Below are positions 5,729 through 13,285 of a stretch of 13,941 nt of DNA, in pieces; within the stretch, counting starts at the first letter, position 1, and each line of letters opens with the position of its first letter. The notes beneath the pieces were generated by a model. It worked only from the letters and a program-made list of their open reading frames with translations. It was not told where the DNA came from and searched no databases. This stretch comes from Dehalococcoidia bacterium (GTDB taxonomy: Bacteria; Chloroflexota; Dehalococcoidia; Dehalococcoidales; DAOWJH01), in assembly GCA_030640495.1 (NCBI GenBank), contig DAOWJH010000058.1, positions 1-13,941 on the forward strand, given 5' to 3'. The translations under genes were made by a program, and so were the position numbers.

Positions 5729-7090
5729 ATGGCAGTGGTAAATAAGATGGCTAAGAAATACGATGTTATCATTGTGGGGGGTGGTCCGGCGGGTATCTTT
5801 GCCGCTTTAGAGCTGTCTCGGGCAGCCGACCTCAGTATTTTGCTTATAGAGAAGGGGGAGGATATTGATAAACGCACCAATCTGGTTTGCGGTTTAGGTG
5901 GGGCTGGAGCTTTTAGTGATGGTAAGCTAACACTATCATCACAGGTGGGGGGTCGGCTGAGGGATTACCTTGGGGAGAGTAATACCGAGACCCTGATTAA
6001 GTATGTTGATGATACCTACCTAAAGTTCGGCGCTCCAAATAAGCTCTACGGGGTGGGGGATGGGGTTGATGAGTTGCGCCGCCAGGCTTCTCTGGTGCAA
6101 TTGCGGCTGATACCGGTGCCTCTTCGTCATTTAGGCACCGAGCGCTGCCGTTTGGTACTCAAGGCCATGCGGGATTACCTCACTCCACGCCTGGAACTTA
6201 GGCTTGAGGTAATAGCTTCCACGGTGATTGTTGATAATGGTGAGGTTAAGGGGGTTGAGACTAGTAGTGGGGAAAGGTTTGACTGTCATTATCTGATTCT
6301 GGCGCCGGGCAGGGAGGGGGCGGACTGGTTATCTACAGAAGCTAAACGACTTGGCCTAACCATGCATATTAACCCTATTGATGTTGGGATTAGGGTGGAG
6401 GTGCCAGTGGCAGTGATGGAAAAGTTGACCGATGTGCTACACGAGGCAAAACTGGAGTTCCTGTCAAAGAGCTTTGATGACCGGATTAGAACATTCTGTA
6501 TGTGTCCGGCTGGTGAGGTGATTATGGAATCTACGGGGGGTTATGACCCGGTAATCACAGTTAACGGGCATAGCTATACCAACCGTAGAACTGGCAATAC
6601 TAATTTTGCCCTGTTGGTGAGCACAACCTTCACCGAGCCATTTCGGGAGCCTATTGCTTATGGTAAGTATCTGGCCAGGCTGGCTAATATCCTTAGTGGT
6701 GGGGTGCTGGTGCAGCGCCTGGGTGACCTGATGCAAGGTCAGCGTTCTACCCCAGGGCGTATTGAGCGGGGTTTAGTTCACCCCACCTTAAAGAGTGCTA
6801 CCCCTGGCGACCTTAGCTTTGTCCTTCCCTATCGTCACCTGAGCGGGCTGGTGGAGATGATTCAGGTAATGGATAAGCTAGTTCCGGGTGTTGCCTCACC
6901 CCACACCCTGCTTTACGGGGTTGAGGTGAAGTTCTATTCTTGCCGACCTCAACTCAGCCCCAGTCTGGAGACCGAGGTTAGCAATATGTTTGCTGCTGGT
7001 GATGGAGCTGGTATTAGTCGTGGTTTAGTCCAGGCTTCAGCTTCGGGCGTAGTGGCGGCTGGCGAGATATTAAGGAGGAGCGGGCATTAG
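5729..7090 (+). CDS. FAD-dependent dehydrogenase, COG2509 type
   Basis: The protein has 453 residues. The N-terminus carries a Rossmann FAD-binding motif, VGGGPAG (about 16-22), followed by the acidic strand end 'LLIEKGEDI'. Family-typical blocks follow: 'RTNLVCGLGGAGAFSDGKL' near residue 50, 'FCMCPAGEVI' (256-265, with C257 and C259), and a C-terminal FAD-contact segment 'FAAGDGAGISRGLVQAS' (about 420-437). These match the uncharacterised NAD(FAD)-utilising dehydrogenases of COG2509, whose substrate is not established. No membrane segment is seen. The start is ATG 5729 with AGGGGG (5716-5721) 7 bp upstream. ATG 5747 is an in-frame alternative. The gene is divergent from the kinase operon and is followed by interspersed repeat A. 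Confidence 0.85.
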   Translation: MAVVNKMAKKYDVIIVGGGPAGIFAALELSRAADLSILLIEKGEDIDKRTNLVCGLGGAGAFSDGKLTLSSQVGGRLRDYLGESNTETLIKYVDDTYLKFGAPNKLYGVGDGVDELRRQASLVQLRLIPVPLRHLGTERCRLVLKAMRDYLTPRLELRLEVIASTVIVDNGEVKGVETSSGERFDCHYLILAPGREGADWLSTEAKRLGLTMHINPIDVGIRVEVPVAVMEKLTDVLHEAKLEFLSKSFDDRIRTFCMCPAGEVIMESTGGYDPVITVNGHSYTNRRTGNTNFALLVSTTFTEPFREPIAYGKYLARLANILSGGVLVQRLGDLMQGQRSTPGRIERGLVHPTLKSATPGDLSFVLPYRHLSGLVEMIQVMDKLVPGVASPHTLLYGVEVKFYSCRPQLSPSLETEVSNMFAAGDGAGISRGLVQASASGVVAAGEILRRSGH

Positions 7091-7101
7091 GAATACCCGG
7101 G

Positions 7102-7134
7102 GATTGCCACGCCTTCGGCTCGCAATGACAGGGA
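7102..7134 (+). repeat. Interspersed palindromic repeat, family A, copy 2
   Basis: This copy matches the one at 827-861 over GATTGCCACGCCTTCGGCT and AATGACA, with CGCAAT in place of GGCAAT, so the outer arms pair over 5 bp (ATTGC with GCAAT). It starts 11 bp after the stop of the FAD protein and could serve as a weak transcription-ending hairpin. Confidence 0.75.
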
Positions 7135-7177
7135 AAGGGAACAATGTGTCACCAATCATATGAACGAGCACAGTTCC

Positions 7178-7206
7178 TTGACAGAATGGCTTATGCTGTC
7201 TAAAAT
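7178..7206 (+). promoter_or_regulatory. Sigma-70 promoter for rpsU-yqeY
   Basis: A perfect TTGACA (7178-7183), a 17 bp spacer, and TAAAAT (7201-7206, one mismatch) are present. The start of transcription would be near 7213, leaving a leader of about 77 bases before the rpsU start. This is one of the best promoter matches in the window and fits a highly expressed ribosomal protein gene. Confidence 0.7.
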
Positions 7207-7289
7207 ACGATGGTATAAGATTATTTTATTAACCTTCCCTTAATAAACAAGGTATTATAAGTGAGGTTAAAAAAGGAGAGTGAGGCTAT

Positions 7290-7478
7290 GTGGCGAATGT
7301 AGTCGCCGGTGATAACGAGAGCTTTGAGAGTTTACTCAAACGATTTAACAAAAGGGTGCAGTCGGATGGTATCCTAGCTGAATCACGCCGTAGAGAACAC
7401 TATGAGAAGCCCAGCGTTAAGCGTAAGCGGAAGGCAGCAGCTAGGAGACGCAAGACGGCTAGAGCATTGAGAAGGTAG
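7290..7478 (+). CDS. rpsU: 30S ribosomal protein S21
   Basis: The protein has 62 residues and is very basic in its C-terminal half (KRKRKAAARRRKTARALRR). The N-terminus has the S21 hallmark 'ESFESLLKRFNKRVQSDGIL' followed by 'ESRRREHYEKPSVKRKRK'. S21 is a small-subunit protein that contacts the 16S rRNA 3' region near the anti-Shine-Dalgarno and helps initiation. The length is normal. The start is GTG 7290, with AAGGAG (7273-7278) 11 bp upstream. An ATG at 7288 overlaps this start out of frame and reads only four codons before TAG. The next gene, yqeY, follows after 23 bp, a pairing common in bacteria. Confidence 0.93.
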   Translation: MANVVAGDNESFESLLKRFNKRVQSDGILAESRRREHYEKPSVKRKRKAAARRRKTARALRR

Positions 7479-7493
7479 CAAATATCTTTTGCT
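7477..7493 (+). terminator. Small hairpin between rpsU and yqeY
   Basis: AGCAAA (7477-7482) pairs with TTTGCT (7488-7493) around a 5-base loop, followed by GGTTTTAAATGG. It overlaps the rpsU stop and ends 8 bp before the yqeY ATG. It is too short for a strong terminator. It may reduce read-through or mask the yqeY start, which lacks a clear Shine-Dalgarno. Confidence 0.35.
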
Positions 7494-7501
7494 GGTTTTA
7501 A

Positions 7502-7954
7502 ATGGAAGCGGATTTAAAACAAAAATTAGCCGATGACCTTAAGCAGGCAATAAGGGGTGGAGACAAGGTAAGGCGCTCAGTCATCCGATTGGTGATGGCG
7601 GCGGCTAAAAATGCTGAGATTGCCCGGCAAGCCCCTTTAGATGATACAGCCCTGCTTGGCATTATTGCCAAGGAGATTAGGCAGCGCAAGGAGAGTATTG
7701 AAGCCTTCAGGCTGGGAAAGCGCGATGACCTGGTGGCTCAAGAAGAGGCTGAGCTGGCTATACTTCAGGGATACCTGCCGGAACAGATGACCAGGGAGGA
7801 AATTATAGCCGAGGCTCGCCAGGTTATTGAGGAGGTAGGGGCAGAGGGGCTTGGTGACAAGGGAAGGGTCATGCCCAGGCTTATTACCCAGCTTAAAGGC
7901 AGGGCGGATGGGCGAGAGATAAACGCAGTAGTAACCGAGCTATTGGGTTCATAG
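7502..7954 (+). CDS. yqeY: GatB/YqeY domain protein
   Basis: The protein has 150 residues, the usual size for stand-alone YqeY. Features include an N-terminal 'LADDLKQAIRGGDKVRRSVIRLVMAAAKNAEI' helix pair (about 8-39, interrupted here by normal variation), 'IIAKEIRQRKESIEAF' and 'ELAILQGYLPEQMTREEI', and a C-terminal 'GDKGRVMPRLITQLKGRADGREIN' motif (about 120-143). The fold matches the C-terminal tRNA-interacting region of GatB, the aspartyl/glutamyl-tRNA amidotransferase subunit. The free protein has no firmly established role, and a tRNA-linked function is assumed. It shares the rpsU promoter. No clear Shine-Dalgarno precedes ATG 7502. Confidence 0.9.
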   Translation: MEADLKQKLADDLKQAIRGGDKVRRSVIRLVMAAAKNAEIARQAPLDDTALLGIIAKEIRQRKESIEAFRLGKRDDLVAQEEAELAILQGYLPEQMTREEIIAEARQVIEEVGAEGLGDKGRVMPRLITQLKGRADGREINAVVTELLGS

Positions 7955-7994
7955 TATGATTGATGATAAGTTCAAAGGAAGAGATATTTTGATG

Positions 7995-8022
7995 GAGGGG
8001 CATTAGCTCCTCTTAAATTTTT
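7995..8022 (+). terminator. Hairpin with T-rich tail between yqeY and purL
   Basis: GAGGGGC (7995-8001) pairs with GCTCCTC (8006-8012) over 7 bp with one G-T pair and an ATTA loop, followed by TTAAATTTTT (8013-8022). It is the most terminator-like element in the window. It would end the rpsU-yqeY transcript, or attenuate read-through into purL 22 bp further on. Confidence 0.5.
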
Positions 8023-8043
8023 AAGCAGGCAACGGGAAATCTA

Positions 8044-10881
8044 ATGCATAGGGTCGAAGTTTACCTTAAGAGCTACCTACCGGATGCGAGAGGGCTTAGT
8101 CTGGTCAGGGATATACATGACCTGAGCATAACCACAGTCTCCAATGTTCGGGTGGTAGATGTATATTGGCTGGATGCCGATTTAACGCCTGAGGCGCTGG
8201 ACGTGGTTTGTCGTCGCCTTCTCGCCGACCCGGTGACCCAGGAATACCGGTATGGGCGAAGTCGCCAACCTGAAGGTAATGTTGGCATTCACTACTACAC
8301 TATTGAGGTTGCTTATAATGCCGGGGTTACTGACCCAGTTGAGGGCACTGTTATCAAAGCGCTCCAGGATTTGGGTGTGGGGGAGGTCAGGGGGGTTAAA
8401 ACAGCCAAGCGATACCTTATTGAGGGACGACTGAACGAGCCACAGCTAGAGGCTATATGCAGTAAACTACTGGTAAACCCCATTATCCAGCATGTGGTTG
8501 AGCAGGAGGAGTCACGGTTTCTGGAAAACCCCCAGTATAAATTTAGGTTAAAGCAGGTAGACGTCTCGCAGATTGGGCAGCAATTTGGCTTTAGCGAAGA
8601 TGAACTTCAGGCTATCATAGCCTATTTTCAGAGGCAGGGTCGGAATCCCACCGATGTAGAGCTAGAAACACTGGCACAAACCTGGTCAGAGCACTGCGTC
8701 CATAAGACATTCAAAGGCAGAATCAAGTTTGGCGAAGTAACCATAGATAACCTGCTCAAGAATACTATTATGAAGGTAACCGAGGAGCTAAACAAGCCGT
8801 GGTGCCTTTCCGTTTTTGAGGATAATGCCGGGGTGATTGATTTTGATGGCCGCTGGGCGCTGTGTTTTAAGGTTGAGACCCACAATCATCCCTCGGCGGT
8901 TGAGCCCTATGGAGGAGCAGCTACGGGGATAGGTGGGGTGGTTCGTGACCCCCTTGGCACAGGCTTAGGCGCCAAGCCAATATTGAATACCGATGTGTTC
9001 TGTTTTGCTCCCCCTGATTTTCCCTATGAAAAGCTACCTAAGGGGGTGTTGCATCCCCGTCGTATATTTAAGGGGGTCAGAGCGGGAGTAGCCGACTATG
9101 GCAATCGTCTGGGAATACCTACTCTTAACGGCGCTATACTCTTTGATGACCGCTATGTGGCTAATCCGCTTGTTTTCTGTGGCACATTGGGGTTAATGCC
9201 CAAGAAATTTTCCCAGAGAGGTCAGCAGCAGGCTGGTGATTTGGTGGTACTGGTTGGGGGCAGGACGGGACGAGATGGAATACATGGGGTAACCTTTGCC
9301 TCGGAACAGCTTACGGGAGAGTCAAGCACCACTTCTTATAGCTCGGTTCAGATAGGCAATCCCATTGTGGAGAAGAAGCTTATTGATGTTCTACTTCAGG
9401 CGAGAGACCGTGGGCTGTACTCAAGGATAACCGATTGTGGGGGTGGGGGGCTTTCCTCAGCGGTAGGCGAGATGGGAGCTAATACTGGGGTAAGCGTTTA
9501 TCTGGATAAGGTTCCACTAAAATATGCCGGGCTGTCTTACGCTGAGATATGGGTGTCTGAATCCCAGGAGCGAATGGTTCTGGCTGTCCCGCCACACTGC
9601 GTTGAAGAACTACTAGCCCTTTTTGCCAGCGAAAATGTAGAGGCAGTGGTTATTGGTGAGTTTACTAATGACCGACGACTTCAGCTTTTTTACCAGGGAA
9701 ACCTAGTGGGTGACCTTGATATGGAATTCTTACACGATGGCCGACCCCAGGTAAAGAGAGAGGCAGTGTGGGAACAGCCGCAGTATGTTGAGCCTGATTT
9801 TGCCTGCCCCCCCGATTTAGGTAAAGCTTTGCTTAAGATTCTTAGTTCGTGGAACGTATGCAGTAAGGAATGGGTAATACGCCAATATGACCATGAGGTG
9901 CAAGGGGCTAGTGTTCTCAAGCCTCTGGTGGGAAGGGATAATGACGGACCGGGTGATGCAGCTATTATCAGGCCAGCCTTAGATTCTGAAATGGGGGTAA
10001 TCGTCGCCAATGGCATAAACCCTAAATATGGGGAGATAGACCCCTACTGGATGGCGGCATCGGCTATTGATGAAGCGTTGAGGCAGATTGTGGCGGTTGG
10101 CGGTAATCTGCGTAAGGTAGCCTTGCTTGATAATTTTAGCTGGGGTGATGTAGAGCAGCCAAACATACTTGGCGCTCTGGTCAGGGCTGCTCAGGCTTGT
10201 TACGATATGGCGCTGGTCTATGAGACCCCTTTTATTTCGGGCAAGGATAGCCTGTATAACGAGTTTCAATATAGCGGCAAGATTATCTCTATCCTCCATA
10301 CCCTGCTCATCTCGGCTATCAGTGTTATGGAGAATGTGAACCGAGCCATATCCATGGATTTTAAGAAAGCCGGCAACTTGATTTATATTGTCGGTACGAC
10401 CCAGAATGAGCTAGGTGGGTCTGAATATTTTAGAACTCATGGTCTTATAGGAAATAGGGTGCCTAAGGTGAATCCAAAGCTTGGGAAGGAGCTGATGTAT
10501 CGCCTAAGCATGGCTACCGAGAGGGGCTTGGTTAGAGCCTGCCACGACTGTAGTGAGGGGGGCATCGGTGTTGCCATCGCTGAGATGGCTTTTGCCGGAG
10601 GGCTAGGAGCAGAAATCTATTTGAAGTCGGTTGCTCTGGGCGAGTCAATAGACAGGGATGACTTTATCCTTTTCTCGGAATCAAACAGTCGGTTCTTGGT
10701 AGAAGTGGCACCAGAGAATAAGGGTGAGTTTGAAGAGATAATGAGCAGCATCTGCTTTTGTAATATCGGTCAAGTTACCGATTCCGAGGTGCTGGAGATA
10801 TATGGTCTGAGTGGCAGGAAGGTTTTATCGGAACCAATTAGCCAGTTGAAGGAGGCGTGGCAGAAGCCGATTAGGTGGTAA
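8044..10881 (+). CDS. purL: Phosphoribosylformylglycinamidine synthase, PurL with N-terminal tandem PurS-like modules
   Basis: This is the synthetase part of FGAM synthase, which converts FGAR plus glutamine and ATP to FGAM in de novo purine synthesis. The protein has 945 residues, between the stand-alone small PurL (about 740) and the large fused form (about 1300). Residues 1-158 hold two PurS-like units. Unit 1 (1-75) ends 'VVCRRLLADPVTQEY'. Unit 2 (83-158) has the PurS pattern 'VTDPVEGTVIKALQDLGV' and ends 'AICSKLLVNPIIQHV'. The PurL core follows, with 'TWSEHCVHKTF' (213-223), 'VETHNHPSAVEPYGGAATG' (277-295), 'DCGGGGLSSAVGEMG' and 'HDCSEGGIG' (from H834). There is no glutaminase domain; PurQ is encoded 6 bp downstream. 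The ribosome site before ATG 8044 is weak. Confidence 0.95.
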   Translation: MHRVEVYLKSYLPDARGLSLVRDIHDLSITTVSNVRVVDVYWLDADLTPEALDVVCRRLLADPVTQEYRYGRSRQPEGNVGIHYYTIEVAYNAGVTDPVEGTVIKALQDLGVGEVRGVKTAKRYLIEGRLNEPQLEAICSKLLVNPIIQHVVEQEESRFLENPQYKFRLKQVDVSQIGQQFGFSEDELQAIIAYFQRQGRNPTDVELETLAQTWSEHCVHKTFKGRIKFGEVTIDNLLKNTIMKVTEELNKPWCLSVFEDNAGVIDFDGRWALCFKVETHNHPSAVEPYGGAATGIGGVVRDPLGTGLGAKPILNTDVFCFAPPDFPYEKLPKGVLHPRRIFKGVRAGVADYGNRLGIPTLNGAILFDDRYVANPLVFCGTLGLMPKKFSQRGQQQAGDLVVLVGGRTGRDGIHGVTFASEQLTGESSTTSYSSVQIGNPIVEKKLIDVLLQARDRGLYSRITDCGGGGLSSAVGEMGANTGVSVYLDKVPLKYAGLSYAEIWVSESQERMVLAVPPHCVEELLALFASENVEAVVIGEFTNDRRLQLFYQGNLVGDLDMEFLHDGRPQVKREAVWEQPQYVEPDFACPPDLGKALLKILSSWNVCSKEWVIRQYDHEVQGASVLKPLVGRDNDGPGDAAIIRPALDSEMGVIVANGINPKYGEIDPYWMAASAIDEALRQIVAVGGNLRKVALLDNFSWGDVEQPNILGALVRAAQACYDMALVYETPFISGKDSLYNEFQYSGKIISILHTLLISAISVMENVNRAISMDFKKAGNLIYIVGTTQNELGGSEYFRTHGLIGNRVPKVNPKLGKELMYRLSMATERGLVRACHDCSEGGIGVAIAEMAFAGGLGAEIYLKSVALGESIDRDDFILFSESNSRFLVEVAPENKGEFEEIMSSICFCNIGQVTDSEVLEIYGLSGRKVLSEPISQLKEAWQKPIRW

Positions 10882-10887
10882 AAGTAG

Positions 10888-11658
10888 ATGGCTAAGGTAA
10901 GAACATTAATACTACGGGCGCCAGGGACGAATTGTGATGCTGAAACTGTCTTTGCCTTCCAGCAGGCTGGAGCAGAAGTATGCTCAATTCATATTAACCA
11001 GCTAATTCGTGGTGAGCAGCAGCTTTCAGATTACCAGATAATGGTTATCCCTGGTGGTTTTACCTATGGCGATGATATCGCCGCGGGTAAGGTACTAGCC
11101 AATGAGCTAAGTTTAAAGCTTGACGAAGATATAAAGAGGTTTATTGAAGATGGGGGGCTGATTTTGGGTATTTGCAACGGCTTTCAGGTGCTGGTGAAGG
11201 CAGGCTTTCTGCCCGGGGTATCGGATGGTGGTTCGCCACCGTTAACTTTGGCGGCTAATGATTCGGGTAAATTTGAGTGTCGCTGGGTACAGCTGTGGGT
11301 GAATGAGGAGAGCCCTTGTGTATTTACTAAAGGGATAAGCAGTATGTATCTTCCAGTTGCCCATGCTGAGGGGAAGGTTGTGGCTGACCCCGAGGTCTTG
11401 CCCGAGTTAAATGTAGTCCTATATTACACTGACCAGTATGGAAACAGCCAAGCTGGCTATCCGTATAACCCCAACGGCTCAGTGGAGAATATTGCTGGTA
11501 TTTGTGATACTTCAGGGCGTGTTTTTGCCTTGATGCCGCATCCTGAGCGTTATATTCGGGGCACGCAGCACCCCCAGTGGACAAGGCTCGGCGCCAAAAA
11601 GTATGGCGATGGCTTCCAGATTTTTATAAACGCGGTAGAGTGGGTTCAGAGGTTGTGA
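10888..11658 (+). CDS. purQ: Phosphoribosylformylglycinamidine synthase, glutaminase subunit PurQ
   Basis: The protein has 256 residues, a class I glutamine amidotransferase that supplies ammonia from glutamine to PurL. It has the expected triad: nucleophile C96 in 'LGICNGFQ', then H218 and E220 in 'MPHPERYI'. Other family blocks are 'RAPGTNCDAET' at the N-terminus and 'IPGGFTYGDDIAAGKVLAN' (54-72). The length is normal for PurQ. It lies 6 bp after purL, with AGGTGG (10873-10879) inside the purL end as its probable ribosome site, so the two are co-translated. No separate purS is visible, consistent with the PurS-like modules in PurL. The gene ends 8 bp from the convergent radical SAM gene, and no terminator hairpin is visible between them. 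Confidence 0.96.
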   Translation: MAKVRTLILRAPGTNCDAETVFAFQQAGAEVCSIHINQLIRGEQQLSDYQIMVIPGGFTYGDDIAAGKVLANELSLKLDEDIKRFIEDGGLILGICNGFQVLVKAGFLPGVSDGGSPPLTLAANDSGKFECRWVQLWVNEESPCVFTKGISSMYLPVAHAEGKVVADPEVLPELNVVLYYTDQYGNSQAGYPYNPNGSVENIAGICDTSGRVFALMPHPERYIRGTQHPQWTRLGAKKYGDGFQIFINAVEWVQRL

Positions 11659-11666
11659 AATTAGCC

Positions 11667-13262
11667 CTAGTGCAGTGCTCTTTCTAGCTCCACTTCAAGG
11701 TGAGCCAGCTTAGTGCCTGAATCCAGTATTGCCCAGGGTAGTTTTTGAGCAAAATCCCACCTCTGGTGAGCATAGAAATCAATATCCAGATGGCATTTGG
11801 CTACAGCTTGACGCCAGCCGGATAGCGATACCTCCTCTATATTAACCAGCACCTCGGCTACTTTAGTGTCGCCCCGGGCTAAGACTCCCTGAACCTGACT
11901 CCAAGCCGGGCTTTCCCATTTAAGCTCAATTCCTTTTGGGGGAAGGCTTTTTTTGAGTAGAGATAGACGGCGATTTAGGATGGGGGGCGGGGTCACAGGT
12001 AGCCACTGGAAGGGTGTGCCTGCCTTGGGGACAAAGGGGGAAATATTGAGCGTAATGCGGGTGCCACTTTGCCGCCGGTCAAGTATGCTCTTGCAGTGAA
12101 GGGCCAGGTTTATGATTTCCTCTACATCTTCATCAGTTTCTGAGGGTAAGCCGAGCATGAAGTAGAGCTTGAGCTGTTTGAGGTTGTACTCAGCGACTTT
12201 GCCTACTGACTCCAGAATATCATCTTCAGAGATGCCTTTTTTAATAATCTGGCGCAGGCGCTGGGAACCAGCCTCAGGGGCAAGAGTAATGGTTTGTGCT
12301 CCTCCCTCGGTCAGTTCCCTCAATACTATGCGGGAAAGGGGCTTCACTCGCAGTGAGCTGGTGGAGAGACCAGCCCCCATCTGACGCAGCTTAATCAGCA
12401 GATCCTCTATCTGAGGATGGTCGGAAACAGCAGGTCCTATTAATCCCAGGCGCTTTCTATACTTAAGCCCTAGCTTAGCCTGAGATATTAGCTTATCCAG
12501 GGAGCGAAAGCGCATAGGGCGAAAGCTATTGCTGACAAGGCAAAAACGGCAACCCCAGTTGCAGCCCCGCTCTACCTCAATGAGGTATAAGTTGCCTAAC
12601 TCAGTGTCGGGGGTGAGTATAGTGGAGGCAACAGGTAAGTCATCCAAATTTGCTGCCCACTGGCGAACCACAGGAGCCCCAGAGTGTGCTAAAGGCACAT
12701 AAACACCAGGTAGTGAGGCTAGCGCCTTAAGCAAATCGGAGCGCTTACCGTTAATGCCCTCAGATAGTACCGGCAGTATGATGGGAAGCATTGGCTCTGC
12801 CTCACCAATACAGAGACAATCAAAGAAGGGGGATAAAGGGAGGGGATTAGCTATGATGCAGGGACCACCAGCTATAACTAATGGATGCCTCTCATCACGG
12901 TCAGCAGCATAAAGGGGTATGCCACTGGCGTTAAGGAACGACACTACGTTAAAGTAATCAAGTTCATAGGTGATGGAAAAGGCAAGGACAGCAAAATCGG
13001 AAAGTGGTCGCTGGGATTCCAAACATAGGGGAGGAATTTGTTGAGCTCTATTTTCCCTTTCCCAGAAGGCTCGCTCACAAACGATTCCATTGTAACTGTT
13101 GAGCAAACTATAGATGGTATGAATCCCCAGGTTAGACATGCCTACATAGTAGGAGTTGGGGTAGATAAGGGCAATGGGGAGTCTGCCCCCCCAATCCTTG
13201 ATGATAGTGCCCTGTTCCCGGGAAAGCCGCTGCCTAGCTTTTTTAATTTCATTCCAACCCAT
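11667..13262 (-). CDS. Radical SAM protein with N-terminal B12-binding-like domain
   Basis: The protein has 531 residues. Residues about 28-200 form an alpha/beta region like the cobalamin-binding fold: 'IALIYPNSYYVGMSNLG', 'AVLAFSITYELDYFN', 'LVIAGGPCIIANPLP', 'FFDCLCIGEAEP'. At the cobalamin-ligand site the usual DxHxxG is replaced by SNLG, so B12 binding is doubtful. The radical SAM core begins with the cluster motif CNWGCRFC (C234, C238, C241), followed by 'TLAPEAGSQRLRQIIKKG' and 'LYFMLGLPSETDEDVEEI'. The C-terminal part ends in an 'FAQKLPWAILDSG' segment. This layout matches the uncharacterised TIGR03960-like group. Substrate is unknown; RNA or protein modification is possible. ATG 13262 has no clear Shine-Dalgarno. 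It follows the NYN gene by 23 bp and is probably co-transcribed. Confidence 0.85.
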   Translation of the reverse strand: MGWNEIKKARQRLSREQGTIIKDWGGRLPIALIYPNSYYVGMSNLGIHTIYSLLNSYNGIVCERAFWERENRAQQIPPLCLESQRPLSDFAVLAFSITYELDYFNVVSFLNASGIPLYAADRDERHPLVIAGGPCIIANPLPLSPFFDCLCIGEAEPMLPIILPVLSEGINGKRSDLLKALASLPGVYVPLAHSGAPVVRQWAANLDDLPVASTILTPDTELGNLYLIEVERGCNWGCRFCLVSNSFRPMRFRSLDKLISQAKLGLKYRKRLGLIGPAVSDHPQIEDLLIKLRQMGAGLSTSSLRVKPLSRIVLRELTEGGAQTITLAPEAGSQRLRQIIKKGISEDDILESVGKVAEYNLKQLKLYFMLGLPSETDEDVEEIINLALHCKSILDRRQSGTRITLNISPFVPKAGTPFQWLPVTPPPILNRRLSLLKKSLPPKGIELKWESPAWSQVQGVLARGDTKVAEVLVNIEEVSLSGWRQAVAKCHLDIDFYAHQRWDFAQKLPWAILDSGTKLAHLEVELERALH

Positions 13263-13285
13263 AAGGCTATTTACTGACTTTTTAT

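Noticed and set aside
8073..10299. Several minus-strand and alternate-frame ORFs inside purL
   Set aside because: They are frame shadows of a strongly conserved gene with all family motifs in frame.
12169..12384. Plus-strand 71-codon ORF inside the radical SAM gene
   Set aside because: It lies entirely within a conserved minus-strand coding region, has no ribosome site and no recognisable pattern.
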